A stretch of DNA of 64,000 nt from Zoogloea sp044344315. GTDB lineage: Bacteria; Pseudomonadota; Gammaproteobacteria; Burkholderiales; Rhodocyclaceae. Shown here one piece after another: positions 51,083-60,545 of this stretch; the stretch's first letter is position 1; each line of letters starts with the position of its first letter. Position numbers and translations under genes: made by a program. The DNA lies in assembly GCF_044344315.1 (NCBI RefSeq), contig NZ_JBIJDC010000010.1, positions 1 to 64,000 on the forward strand, given 5' to 3'. The notes under the pieces were generated by a model. It was given only the letters and a program-made list of their open reading frames with translations. It was not told the DNA's origin and did no database searches.

Positions 51083-53977
51083 ATGAAACTTGCCGTCACA
51101 GACCGGACCCTGCCCCGATACCACCTAGTGGGGACGCTGCTCGTCGTCCTTGCCCTGGCCCTCGCCCTTGGCGCCAGCTTCCTGTGGATCGCCCACGCGG
51201 AACACCAGGAAGCCCTGCAACGCCTCGAACGCAGCTTTGAAAGCAAAAAGGAGGAGCGCCTGCGCGCCGAAATGGCCTCGGCCATCGGCTACCTGGATTT
51301 CGTGCATTCGCGTACTGAGGCTGTCCTTCGCGACGCCCTGAAAGAGAAAGTCGCAATGGCGATGCAGACCGCCCAGGGCATCTATGCCCGGGAGCACGGG
51401 CGCCGCCCGGAGGCCGAAGTCAAGCGCCTGATCATTGAGGCCCTTCGCCCCCAGCGCTTTTTCGAGGGTCGCGGCTATTTCTTCATCGATGACAGCGAAG
51501 GACGCTGCATCCTCCTGCCCACGGCCCCGGCCCGGGAGGGCAGTTCCCTTTGGAACAACCAGGACGACACGGGGCACTACATCAGGCGCGGGCTGCTGGA
51601 AGCCGCCCGCAGCGGCAGCGAAGGGGGTTTCTCCAGCTACCGCTGGTACTCACCGGACGATCCGGCCCGGATGTCTGACAAGCTCGCCCATGCCCGCCTC
51701 TTCGAACCCTACGGCTGGGTCATTGGTACCGGCGACTATCTCTACAAATGGGAAGATGCACGTCTGAAGGAGGGTCTGGACCGCCTGCGCGCCTGGAATT
51801 TCGGCGACACAGGGCATTTCATGGTGATGGGCAGTGACGGCCGCATGTTGCTCCTGCCGCCCGCCGGCCGGGACACTGAAGGCCTGCATTTCGGTCGCGC
51901 CGGTACGCCGGCCGAGCAGGCCATCCGGCGCCAATTGCTTGACCTTGGCCAGCACGGCGGCGGGCTCCTCACCTACTCATGGCAGGGCGGCCCCGACGAA
52001 GCCTCCAAGACACGTTCCGCCTATGTAAAGGCCTACACGCCTTGGAAGATCGTGGTCATCGCCAGTATCTTCGAGCAGGAAATGCAATCTGCCCTGGCCG
52101 CCGAACGGGATGCTGCCGGCACGGCCCTGTCAGCCCGCCTTCCCTATCTGCTGGTGGTCGTGGCGGTCACCGTCGGGGTCGCCCTGGCCGCCTCGCTGCT
52201 CTTTTCGCGCTGGATGAGCCGACTCTTCGGTGCCTATCACAAAGCACTCGACACCCACACCCGGACCCTCGAGAAGCAGGCGGGGGAGCTGCGTCTGGCA
52301 GGGCACGTGTTCGAGAGCAGCCGCGAGGGCATTATGGTCACCGATCCGGAGACCCGTATCCTCGCGGTGAATCCGGCCTTCTCCGAGATCACGGGCTACT
52401 CTCCGGCGGAGATCCTCGGCGAGACCCCGTCCTTCCTGAGCTCGGGCAATCACGAGGCGAGCTTCTACAACGCCATGTGGAAATCAATCCGCGAGAGCGG
52501 CTCATGGACCGGTGAAATCTGGAACCGCCGCAAGGATGGCCGCCTGTATCCGGAGCAGATCAGCATTGGCACCGTCTGTGGCCCAGCGGGCGAAGTGCGC
52601 CACTATGTCGGCACCTTTCTGGATATCACCGACCGCAAGGAAGCCGAGAGCCGAATCCGTCACCTGGCCGAGTTCGACGTGCTCACCCAGCTGCCCAATC
52701 GGGTACTCCTGGGTGACCGCCTGGCTCAGGCCATCGCCGCCGCCCAGCGCACAGGCGACCAGTTGGCCGTGCTGTTCATCGACCTGGACCGCTTCAAGAA
52801 CATCAACGATTCCCTCGGCCATGCCATGGGCGACCGCGTTCTACGGGAGGTGGCAACCCGCCTGCACCGGCTGGTTCGCCAATCCGATACGGTGAGCCGC
52901 CTCGGCGGCGACGAGTTTGTCGTACTGGTCACCGGTCTCGAGCAGCCCGGCTTCGCTGTGACCACAGCCCAGAAGATCCTCAATACCCTGGGCCAGCCCT
53001 ATCTCATCGATGAGCACGAACTGCAGATCACCCCAAGCATCGGCATCGCCATCTACCCCGACAACGGCACCGATATCGACAGCCTGCTGAAGAACGCGGA
53101 CGCGGCCATGTATCACGCCAAGAGCTCGGGGCGAAACAACTTCCAGTTCTTCACCCCCGAGTTCAACCACTGGGTCACCGAGCGTCTGCGCATCGAGAAC
53201 GGTCTGCGCCACGCCATTGAACGACAGGAGTTACGGATCCACTACCAACCCCAGGTGGACCTGGCCAGTGGTCGCATCATCGGCTGCGAAGCGCTGCTGC
53301 GCTGGCAACCCGAGGGTGGCGACCTGGTTCCTCCCGACCGCTTCATTCCCATCGCCGAAGAGACCGGGATGATCCACGCCATCGGGCACTGGGTAATCGA
53401 TGAAGCCTGCCGTCAGCTCGCACGGTGGGACATGGAAGGCGCGACACCGATACGAATGGCAGTCAACGTGGCCGTGCCACAACTGCGCCGGCAGGACTTC
53501 GTGACGCATGTGAAAGAGGCCCTGGCGCGTCACGACCTGGCGCCCAGGCGCCTGGAGATAGAAGTGACCGAGAGCGTATTCCTGGACCTGGACAGTCAGA
53601 TCCGCCAAAGCCTGCGCAGCCTCACCGATCTGGGCGTAAAGCTGTCTCTCGACGACTTTGGCACCGGCTACTCGAGCCTGTCCTACCTGCGCAACTTCCG
53701 CTTCGACGTGCTCAAGATCGACCGCTCCTTCGTCTCCGAACTGCACCGCAACCGGGACGACGTGACCCTCATCCGCGCCATCGTCAGCATCGCCCGGGAC
53801 ATGTCCCTGATCACCGTGGCCGAAGGCATCGAAACAGCCGAACAACAACGCATGCTGACGGAGCTGGGCTGCAGCGTCGGCCAGGGCTACCACTTTTCCC
53901 GCCCCGTACCGGCCGCCGAGCTGGCCGTGCAGCTTCTCCTCCCGGCACCCACGACAGCAGGCGCCACTGCACACTAA
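51083..53977 (+). CDS. Cache-PAS-GGDEF-EAL protein (c-di-GMP turnover)
   Basis: A 964-residue inner-membrane protein. TM1 lies at about 13-36. A periplasmic Cache_2-type region with FFEGRGYFFIDDSEGRCILL and a second similar unit (FGDTGHFMVMGSDGRMLLLP) extends to about 345. TM2 at about 353-375 is followed by a PAS domain (about 410-525). GGDEF residues 608-612 are intact, with an inhibitory-site RxxD (RQSD) five residues before. The EAL motif at 736-738 and later DDFGTGYSSLSYLRNF are intact. Both synthase and phosphodiesterase activities are possible. The ATG at 51083 precedes TM1. Confidence 0.93.
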   Translation: MKLAVTDRTLPRYHLVGTLLVVLALALALGASFLWIAHAEHQEALQRLERSFESKKEERLRAEMASAIGYLDFVHSRTEAVLRDALKEKVAMAMQTAQGIYAREHGRRPEAEVKRLIIEALRPQRFFEGRGYFFIDDSEGRCILLPTAPAREGSSLWNNQDDTGHYIRRGLLEAARSGSEGGFSSYRWYSPDDPARMSDKLAHARLFEPYGWVIGTGDYLYKWEDARLKEGLDRLRAWNFGDTGHFMVMGSDGRMLLLPPAGRDTEGLHFGRAGTPAEQAIRRQLLDLGQHGGGLLTYSWQGGPDEASKTRSAYVKAYTPWKIVVIASIFEQEMQSALAAERDAAGTALSARLPYLLVVVAVTVGVALAASLLFSRWMSRLFGAYHKALDTHTRTLEKQAGELRLAGHVFESSREGIMVTDPETRILAVNPAFSEITGYSPAEILGETPSFLSSGNHEASFYNAMWKSIRESGSWTGEIWNRRKDGRLYPEQISIGTVCGPAGEVRHYVGTFLDITDRKEAESRIRHLAEFDVLTQLPNRVLLGDRLAQAIAAAQRTGDQLAVLFIDLDRFKNINDSLGHAMGDRVLREVATRLHRLVRQSDTVSRLGGDEFVVLVTGLEQPGFAVTTAQKILNTLGQPYLIDEHELQITPSIGIAIYPDNGTDIDSLLKNADAAMYHAKSSGRNNFQFFTPEFNHWVTERLRIENGLRHAIERQELRIHYQPQVDLASGRIIGCEALLRWQPEGGDLVPPDRFIPIAEETGMIHAIGHWVIDEACRQLARWDMEGATPIRMAVNVAVPQLRRQDFVTHVKEALARHDLAPRRLEIEVTESVFLDLDSQIRQSLRSLTDLGVKLSLDDFGTGYSSLSYLRNFRFDVLKIDRSFVSELHRNRDDVTLIRAIVSIARDMSLITVAEGIETAEQQRMLTELGCSVGQGYHFSRPVPAAELAVQLLLPAPTTAGATAH

Positions 53978-54022
53978 GCTGGCGTACCATCGCCGGTCCT
54001 TATGTCGCGGAGCGCCCCTCTC

Positions 54023-54763
54023 ATGATCAAGGCCATCGTCACCGGCCACAGCGGCGGCCTGGGTGCAGCCCTGGCGGCAGACCTGCTGAGCAGAGGCATT
54101 GTCGTTCTGGGCCTCGCCCGGCGCACCCACGCCCCCCTTGGCGCGGCCCACGCGGATGCCCTCCAGCAGCACGCCCTCGACCTGTCCGATGCAGACGCGC
54201 TGAGCGCCTGGCTGGCAGGGCCGACGCTGGCCGGCTTCCTTGCCGACGCCAGCATGGCCCTGCTCATCAACAATGCCGGCATGCTCCAGCCCGTCGGCCC
54301 CTGTGGCGGGCAGGACCCGATGCAGATCACCGCCGCCGTCCAGCTCAACCTGGGTGCCCCGCTGTTGCTGGCCAACGCCTTCGTGGCCGCCAGCGGGCAC
54401 TGCGCCGAGCGTCGCATCGTGCACATTTCAAGTGGTGCCGCCCGCAATGCCTATGCCGGCTGGGGCATTTACTGCGCCACCAAGGCCGGTCTCGACCAGC
54501 ATGCCCGGGCGACTGCCCTCGACGGACTGCCCCGCCTGCGCATCGCCAGCCTGGCGCCGGGCGTTGTGGATACCGGCATGCAGGCCGAGGTGCGGGCCAG
54601 CGACCCGACGGGCTTTCCCCAGCAGGCTCGCTTTGCCGCCCTCAAGGCCGAGGGCCAGCTCAGCGCGCCGGCCGATGCGGCCCGCCGCCTGGTGGATCAC
54701 CTGCTAGGCGACGCCTTTGGCCGCGAACCGACCGGCGACCTGCGCACGCTGTCGGCCGCCTGA
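54023..54763 (+). CDS. SDR-family oxidoreductase
   Basis: A 246-residue short-chain dehydrogenase. The cofactor loop is VTGHSGGLGAALAADLL, the NNAG motif LLINNAGMLQPVG, the catalytic Ser is in VHISSGAARNAYAG and the Tyr-x-x-x-Lys is IYCATKAGLDQ. The pattern resembles sepiapterin-reductase-like SDRs. The ATG at 54023 has GGAG ten bases upstream; an ATG seven codons earlier at 54002 is possible. It follows the GGDEF-EAL gene and is convergent with ppnN, four bases apart. The substrate is unknown. Confidence 0.86.
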   Translation: MIKAIVTGHSGGLGAALAADLLSRGIVVLGLARRTHAPLGAAHADALQQHALDLSDADALSAWLAGPTLAGFLADASMALLINNAGMLQPVGPCGGQDPMQITAAVQLNLGAPLLLANAFVAASGHCAERRIVHISSGAARNAYAGWGIYCATKAGLDQHARATALDGLPRLRIASLAPGVVDTGMQAEVRASDPTGFPQQARFAALKAEGQLSAPADAARRLVDHLLGDAFGREPTGDLRTLSAA

Positions 54764-54766
54764 CGC

Positions 54767-56143
54767 TCAGCTACCCGCGACGATGCGGTAGCAGGGGTTG
54801 TAGGTCTTGCCCGGCAGCTTCATGCGACCCTGGGCCACGAAGGAGGCCATCAGCTCATCCATCGGTCCCATGATCTCCGGCTCGCCCTGAATCTCGAAGG
54901 GGCCGTGCTTCTCAATCTCGCGGATGCCTTCGTCCTTCACGTTGCCGGCCACCACCCCCGAAAAGGCACGACGCAGGTTGGCTGCCAGCAGGTGGGTAGG
55001 CTGGCGCCGGTGCAGGGTGAGATTGCGCATGCGCTCGTGGGTCGGGCGGAAGGGCTGCTGGAATTCGTGCTCGATCTTCAGCAGCCAGTTGAAGTAGTAG
55101 GCGTCCCGCTGATCCTTGCGGAAATCACGCACCCGCCCGATGCCCGCGTTGATCTCCTGGGCCACCGCTTCCGGGTCGTCGATGATGATCCTGTAGTGCC
55201 GGCGCGCTGCCTCGCCAAGGGTCTGGACGATAAAGCGGTCGATGCGCAGGAAGTACTCCTCGGCACTGCGCGGGCCGGTAAACACCAGCGGGAAAGGCAG
55301 CGCGGCGTTGTCCGGGTGGAGCAGGATGCCCAGGATGTAGAGGATCTCCTCCGCAGTGCCGACGCCCCCCGGAAAGACCACGATGCCATGGCCGGTGCGC
55401 ACGAAGGCCTCCAGACGCTTCTCCACATCGGGCAGGATCACCAGCTCATTCACCACCGGGTTGGGCGCCTCTGCCGCGATGATGCCCGGCTCGGTGAAAC
55501 CCAGGTAACGCCCGTTGGTGATGCGCTGGGTGGCATGGGCCAAGGCGGCGCCCTTCATGGGGCCCTTCATCGCCCCCGGGCCACAGCCGGTGCATACGTT
55601 CAAGCCACGGAGGCCGAGCTGATAGCCCACCAGTTTGGTGTACTCGTACTCCTCCTGCTTGATCGAATGGCCGCCCCAGCACACCACCACGTTGGGCTGG
55701 GTGATGGGCTGAAGTACATTGGCGTTGCGCAGGATGTGGAAGACCGCATCGGTCACCCCTTCCGAGGTGGAAAAATCAAAACGCGCCGTGCCGCTGATCT
55801 CGGTGCTGGCATACACCACATCCCGCAGCACCGCGACCAGATGCTCCTGGATACCGCGGATCATCTCCCCATCCACAAAGGCGCTGGCCGGTGCGCCAGT
55901 GATATCGAGCTTGATGCCGCGCGCCCTTTGCTGAATCTGGATGTCGAAATTGTGATAGCGCTCGAGCAGCTCCTTGCCGTCATCGAGCTCGTTGCCACAG
56001 TTGAGCACCGCCAGCGAACAGTTGCGGTAAAGGGTGTGCAGACCGCCACCGCCCTGGTCGGACAGTTTGGCCGCTTCGGCCCGGGACAGAACTTCCAGAC
56101 GCCCGGTGGGGGAAACCTGTGCATCGACGATTTTATAGTCCAT
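54767..56143 (-). CDS. ppnN: Pyrimidine/purine nucleotide 5'-monophosphate nucleosidase
   Basis: A 458-residue member of the LOG-domain family matching E. coli PpnN (YgdH, 454 residues), which cleaves nucleotide monophosphates to base and ribose 5-phosphate and is controlled by (p)ppGpp. The LOG motifs are PGGVGTAEEILYILG and VVCWGGHSIKQEEYEYTKLV; GLNVCTGCGPGAMKGPMKG gives the phosphate-binding loop. The N-terminal regulatory domain is present. The ATG at 56143 has a GAGAGAG ribosome site. The frame is open to 56248. Confidence 0.92.
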   Translation of the reverse strand: MDYKIVDAQVSPTGRLEVLSRAEAAKLSDQGGGGLHTLYRNCSLAVLNCGNELDDGKELLERYHNFDIQIQQRARGIKLDITGAPASAFVDGEMIRGIQEHLVAVLRDVVYASTEISGTARFDFSTSEGVTDAVFHILRNANVLQPITQPNVVVCWGGHSIKQEEYEYTKLVGYQLGLRGLNVCTGCGPGAMKGPMKGAALAHATQRITNGRYLGFTEPGIIAAEAPNPVVNELVILPDVEKRLEAFVRTGHGIVVFPGGVGTAEEILYILGILLHPDNAALPFPLVFTGPRSAEEYFLRIDRFIVQTLGEAARRHYRIIIDDPEAVAQEINAGIGRVRDFRKDQRDAYYFNWLLKIEHEFQQPFRPTHERMRNLTLHRRQPTHLLAANLRRAFSGVVAGNVKDEGIREIEKHGPFEIQGEPEIMGPMDELMASFVAQGRMKLPGKTYNPCYRIVAGS

Positions 56144-56525
56144 GGCTGCAACTCTCTCTTGTCTGGTCCGGGAATGGCCGGCCAGCCGAAAGCAGCGTTC
56201 GGCTGTCGCCGGGGGGCACCACCGCAAGCGGCGAGCCGATTCCAGCATAACGCCAGAGAGGCCGCCTGCGGCGAGAAATGTTGCAGGGCAGCGTGACAGC
56301 GGGCATACCGAATGCCCACAGCGTGGGTATGGTGCGCCCGGGGCCGGAGCTCACTACCCTCCCCGCCCTCGCCAAAAGGCCGGCAGACTTAGGGAGATAC
56401 GCAATTGTCGCCCCCTGCAGGCGACGGCATAATGGGTTTCAAGGCTGCCTTGCCGCAGCGGTTTCCGATCCTCATCGCGCCACAAGACGGCGCTCCAATA
56501 CCCCATATCCGACGCCCCGCCTTCC
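56144..56525. other. Divergent intergenic region, no gene seen
   Basis: 382 bases between the divergent ppnN and antiporter genes. Open frames here are shadows. I see no terminator, riboswitch or strong repeat. Confidence 0.4.
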
Positions 56526-57794
56526 ATGCCCATCCCGACAACCTCCACCCCCGAAATCGTTGCCGCGGTGATCTTTGCACTCGCCGTCGCCCACACTTTC
56601 TCCACCAAGTTCTTCGCCCATCTGGCCCACCGGCAACCCCGGCATGCCGGCCTGTGGCACCTGCTCGCCGAGGTCGAGGTGGTCTTCGGCTTCTGGGCTT
56701 TCGTGCTGGTCGCCTCCCTGGTCATGCTTTCGGGCAAGGACGCTGCAGTGCATTACCTCGAAGAGCGCAACTTCACCGAGCCGATGTTCGTGTTCGTGGT
56801 GATGGTCATTGCCGCCAGTCGCCCCATCGTCAGCACCGTGATCAGCGTCGTGCGCCTGCTCGCCTCGATGATTCCGATATCCCGGGAGGTGGCGACCTTC
56901 TTTCTGTGCATGTCCGTGGTGCCGCTGCTTGGCTCCTTCATCACCGAGCCCGCCGCCATGACCCTGGCTGCCCTGATGCTGCGCGACGGCTACTTCCGCC
57001 GTGACCTGAGCTCGCGGCTCAAATACGCCACCATCGGCATGCTGTTCGTGAATGTCTCGATCGGCGGCACCCTGACTAATTTCGCTGCCCCCCCGGTGCT
57101 CATGGTCGCAGCCAAATGGCAGTGGGACAGCCTTTTCATGCTCTCTCATTTCGGCTGGAAGGCTGCCGCCGCGGTATTCTTCAACGCCACCATCCTGACC
57201 TGGTTCTTCCGCCACGAGCTGGCCGCCAAAGGACAGCCGGACGGAGATGGCAACACGGCCCGGATGCCCTTCACGGTGGCCGGCATCCATCTCTTCTTTT
57301 TGGTCTGCGTGGTCCTGTTTGCCCATCACCCGGTCGTGTTCATGGGCATGTTCCTGTTCTTCCTGGGCTATACCGAAGCCTACAAGCTGCACCAGGACCG
57401 CCTGATCCTGCGTGAAGGCCTGCTGGTCGCCTTCTTCCTGGCCGGGCTGGTGGTGCTCGGCGGCCTGCAGCAGTGGTGGCTGCAGGCAACACTGGTCGGC
57501 GTTGAACCGACGGTGCTGTACTTCCTGGCCACCGCCCTCACGGCCATCACCGACAACGCCGCCCTCACCTACCTGGGTTCGCTGGTGGATGGGGTCTCTG
57601 CCGAGTTCAAATACGCGCTGGTGGCCGGCGCAGTCACTGGCGGTGGCCTGACCATCATCGCCAACGCACCCAATCCGGCTGGCGCCGCGATCCTGAAATC
57701 GAGCTTCGACGACGAATCGATCAGCCCCCTGGGCCTCTTGCTCGCCGCCCTTCCCCCCACCTGCGTGGCGATCTTTGCCTTCCAGGCCCTTTAA
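56526..57794 (+). CDS. Putative Na+/H+ antiporter (DUF1504 family)
   Basis: A 422-residue inner-membrane protein with about ten to eleven helices. Typical blocks are AVAHTFSTKFFAHLAHRQP, EVEVVFGFWAFVLVASLVML, GSFITEPAAMTLAALMLRDG and TAITDNAALTYLGSLVDGVS, the family's conserved charged helices. It is annotated in relatives as a Na+/H+ antiporter but with little experimental backing. It is divergent from ppnN. Confidence 0.82.
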   Translation: MPIPTTSTPEIVAAVIFALAVAHTFSTKFFAHLAHRQPRHAGLWHLLAEVEVVFGFWAFVLVASLVMLSGKDAAVHYLEERNFTEPMFVFVVMVIAASRPIVSTVISVVRLLASMIPISREVATFFLCMSVVPLLGSFITEPAAMTLAALMLRDGYFRRDLSSRLKYATIGMLFVNVSIGGTLTNFAAPPVLMVAAKWQWDSLFMLSHFGWKAAAAVFFNATILTWFFRHELAAKGQPDGDGNTARMPFTVAGIHLFFLVCVVLFAHHPVVFMGMFLFFLGYTEAYKLHQDRLILREGLLVAFFLAGLVVLGGLQQWWLQATLVGVEPTVLYFLATALTAITDNAALTYLGSLVDGVSAEFKYALVAGAVTGGGLTIIANAPNPAGAAILKSSFDDESISPLGLLLAALPPTCVAIFAFQAL

Positions 57795-57805
57795 GGCAGA
57801 GCGAG

Positions 57806-58054
57806 AGGGGCGAACAAGCGTCCGTCCCGGGCTCCTTCTCGCTGGTCTCCGAGCAGGACCTGCAACAGGGCAGCCCCCTCTCCCTCCGTGAAGCCTTGTC
57901 CCTCACCCACGGGGGACACGTGGTCGGGGAAGACAGTCTGGGCCTTGGCCTCAACAGCGGTATCCGCGGCATGGCCCCTCGACGCACCTCGCTCCCCAGA
58001 GTGCTGCCGCCGGTCGACGCCCAGCTGTTTGCCGACGTCCGCTTCGCCTTCTAG
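57806..58054 (+). pseudogene. Possible C-terminal relic of an outer-membrane protein
   Basis: In one frame of the 406-base gap after the antiporter, 82 codons read without stop, including SFSLVSEQDLQQGSPLSLRE, GLGLNSGIRGMAP and the end DAQLFADVRFAF. The alternating polar/hydrophobic end with a terminal Phe is what outer-membrane barrel proteins carry. There is no ribosome site, start codon or upstream part, so if real it is a truncated remnant. The rest of the gap (58055-58200) shows nothing. Confidence 0.3.
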
Positions 58055-58200
58055 CGTTCATGGCCGGATTGCCGGGGGATCGACAGCGAGAATGCCGGGA
58101 AATGGCTATTTGAATTCCTGTCCATATAATTGAGGGCAATACACAAGGCGAGTGCATTCCCTCGGGGCTCCGGCCCCTTCAGCGTGATCGGGAGCCGTCC

Positions 58201-58983
58201 ATGAGCAGGAACAAGACCATCCGCATCGGGCTGTCGGCCCGCCTCTTCCACCCCCGGGACGGCGCCACCGGCATCGAATCAAAGACCCTGCAGGTACTCG
58301 AACAATCCATCGCCCAGTGGGTCATGTCGCGGGATGTGCTGGTGCTGATGGTGCCGTCCATCCTCAAGGATGGGCCCATCCACCGCAGCAACATCCGCCT
58401 GCGGGATTACGCCGAGTACCTGGACGGCCTGGTGCTCCAGGGCGGCGCGGACGTGAGCCCGGAGGCCTATGGAGAAGCCCCTCTCCACGCCGACTGGGCC
58501 GGAGACCGGGTGCGCGACGCTTACGAGATGGAGCTGCTCCACGAGTTCGTGGAGGCCGGCAAGCCGGTGCTGGGGATCTGCCGCGGCATGCAGCTGATCA
58601 ACGTGGCCTTCGGTGGCTCCCTGTACCAGGACATCCCCAGCCAGTTTGCCGACGCCGCCCGCCACCAGGCCGACGCCTACGACAGGCACAGTCATGGCGT
58701 GCGTCTGGTCGAAGGGGGGCGCTTTGCCCAGTGGTTCGGACAGGCTTCAGGCGGCCAGGTGGTGTCCATCCATCACCAGTGCGTGCGCAGCCTGGGCCGC
58801 AACCTGACGGTGGAGGCCGTCGCCGAGGACGACGGAATGATCGAGGCCATCCGCCACACGGGCAACGGCTTCGTCGTCGGCGTGCAGTGGCATCCGGAGT
58901 TCCACACCCCCGGGCGGGACGACCTTCTCGACTGCTCGCCCCTGCTGGAAGCCTTTCTGGCCGCGGCGCGGGGCCGGCGCTGA
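58201..58983 (+). CDS. Gamma-glutamyl-GABA hydrolase family protein (class I GATase-like)
   Basis: A 260-residue class I glutamine-amidotransferase-like hydrolase similar to PuuD. The nucleophile is Cys127 in VLGICRGMQLINVAFGGSLY, with His and Glu in VGVQWHPEFH. LDGLVLQGGADVSPEAYGE is the family's oxyanion region. It may hydrolyse gamma-glutamyl-amines. No other putrescine-pathway genes are adjacent, so the substrate is open. GGGAG eight bases upstream supports the ATG at 58201. Confidence 0.88.
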   Translation: MSRNKTIRIGLSARLFHPRDGATGIESKTLQVLEQSIAQWVMSRDVLVLMVPSILKDGPIHRSNIRLRDYAEYLDGLVLQGGADVSPEAYGEAPLHADWAGDRVRDAYEMELLHEFVEAGKPVLGICRGMQLINVAFGGSLYQDIPSQFADAARHQADAYDRHSHGVRLVEGGRFAQWFGQASGGQVVSIHHQCVRSLGRNLTVEAVAEDDGMIEAIRHTGNGFVVGVQWHPEFHTPGRDDLLDCSPLLEAFLAAARGRR

Positions 58984-59006
58984 ATCACCGGCCGGCCGGG
59001 GTGACT

Positions 59007-59095
59007 TGTAGGGGCGACTTCAGTCGCCCATCGTGCGTTGATCACCGACAGACGACCCTTGATCAAAGTCCGCGGGCGACTGAAGTCGCACCCAC
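59007..59095. repeat. Inverted pair of REP-like palindromes (REPIN-like)
   Basis: Unit 1, GGGGCGACTTCAGTCGCCC (59011-59029), and unit 2, GGGCGACTGAAGTCGCACCC (59074-59093), are each palindromic and lie in opposite orientation 44 bases apart, in the gap between two convergent genes. Such pairs are typical of REP elements spread by a TnpA-REP transposase. No such transposase is in this window. Confidence 0.68.
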
Positions 59096-59164
59096 CGTCC
59101 ACTCGGGCGCCGTCAGAGCCTCCCATCACCCCCTTCGTCGCATCCGGTGCCTGGCGCAGCCATG

Positions 59165-59194
59165 AAAACGGCCGGTGAATCGCTTCACCGGCCG
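59165..59194 (-). terminator. Terminator of the DUF1329/DUF1302 transcript
   Basis: An 11-base stem (59169-59179 with 59184-59194) around TCGC. On the minus strand it is followed by TTTTCATGG. It lies 26 bases beyond the DUF1329 stop and ends the leftward transcript. Confidence 0.75.
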
Positions 59195-59220
59195 ATGTAC
59201 TTCAACGCTTCAGATCAGAC

Positions 59221-60528
59221 TCAGTCGCCGCCGCGCATGTACTGCACCTGGAACATGGACGGCGGGTTCAGCTTGGGATCGACCTGGCCCTTGAACTGGC
59301 CGGTGGTGCAGTGCTTGCTCTGCACGTCCACCATCGAGAAGGCGTCGTCGATGCCGATGCCAGAGCCCTTGTTGATCGGCAGGTGGCTGTCCGGATGGGA
59401 CTTGCCGACCATGAAGACCTTCCACAGCTCGCCCTTGCGGTCGTAGATCTCGTTGGCGCCGTTGAGGTTGCCGAGTTGGGCATCCATGTAGAAGACGCGC
59501 TTGCTGACCGGATGGTTGGCGTTGACCGGTGCGGCCTCCAGCACATACACCTTGCGCAGCTGCCAGGTGCCCTCATGGAAGCAGCCGCCCTGACCACCGA
59601 AGTTCACGTACTTGTAGCCGTCGGACTCCGCCGGCATGTCGGCGGCCAGCTTCAGCTCGTTGTGGTTCCACATGGGCAGGATCACGTTCTTGGTGCCCTT
59701 GTAGGTCCACTTCATGTCGGAGATGCGGCCGTTGTAGCCTTCGAAGTCTTCGATCATCAGATCGGAGCCGAGGAAGGCATCGGTGGTCTGCCCGGTGGCC
59801 AGGCGACGCACGCGACGCTGGAAGCCCAGGTAAAGGTAGGCATCGTCGAGCTTCTGGTCATCCTCGTAGCGCTGGATGAGGAGCTGGGTGTTCTTCAGAT
59901 CCTGCGGGTCCAGGGCCTTCACGTAGATGGCGCGGAAGAGATCGGACGGGTTCGGCGTGACTTCGGGCACCGGCGCATCCTTCACCCGGTGCTTGAAGTT
60001 GAGGAAGTGGAAATTGAACTTGATGGTCTTTTCCACCTGACCGGACTGCATGTTGCGGTACTTCCAGTAGAAGGGCGAGATGGCGGCGCCGTCACCCCAG
60101 TTCACCCCGTACTTGTAGTTCCAGGCCAGCTTCTCACCGGCGCGGGGGTCTTTGGCGTCGGGCTCTTCAACGAAGGGCCGGCCAGCGACATAGCCCTCGA
60201 TGTCGCCGTTCTTGGGGCCGAGCTTGGTCTTGCCCAGGTTCTTGCGGGTGGCCTCAATGTAGGGCTTGGAGAGTTCGAACTGGGTGGTCGGGCCCACCTT
60301 GATCTCGAACTGACCCTCCTTGAGGAGCTTGAACACCCCGGCCGGAATGGCGTCCTTGAACTGGTCGGCGTTGGCCTTGTTGATCACCGTGCCCGCATTG
60401 AGGCCGGCCACTTTCGGAAAGCCGCCCTTGTAGGGGTTGAAGGTGTTTTCCACATCGGCTTCGGTGGCAGCGTGGGCGAAACCCGTGGCCAGCAGGGCAA
60501 GAGTGGTGGCAATGATGGTCTTGTTCAT
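59221..60528 (-). CDS. DUF1329 periplasmic/outer-membrane-associated protein
   Basis: A 435-residue exported protein with signal MNKTIIATTLALLATGFAHA. The mature part matches DUF1329, related to LolA/LolB-like lipid-binding folds: FNPYKGGFPKVAGLNAGTVI near the start and GTWQLRKVYVLEAAPVNANH and RVFYMDAQLGNLNGANEIYD near the end. GGAG lies before the ATG at 60528. In many proteobacteria it is co-encoded with a DUF1302 barrel-like protein and an RND transporter, as here (17 bases from DUF1302). It may carry a hydrophobic molecule across the periplasm; this is inference. Confidence 0.88.
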   Translation of the reverse strand: MNKTIIATTLALLATGFAHAATEADVENTFNPYKGGFPKVAGLNAGTVINKANADQFKDAIPAGVFKLLKEGQFEIKVGPTTQFELSKPYIEATRKNLGKTKLGPKNGDIEGYVAGRPFVEEPDAKDPRAGEKLAWNYKYGVNWGDGAAISPFYWKYRNMQSGQVEKTIKFNFHFLNFKHRVKDAPVPEVTPNPSDLFRAIYVKALDPQDLKNTQLLIQRYEDDQKLDDAYLYLGFQRRVRRLATGQTTDAFLGSDLMIEDFEGYNGRISDMKWTYKGTKNVILPMWNHNELKLAADMPAESDGYKYVNFGGQGGCFHEGTWQLRKVYVLEAAPVNANHPVSKRVFYMDAQLGNLNGANEIYDRKGELWKVFMVGKSHPDSHLPINKGSGIGIDDAFSMVDVQSKHCTTGQFKGQVDPKLNPPSMFQVQYMRGGD

Positions 60529-60545
60529 TGTATGTGTCTCCTCGA

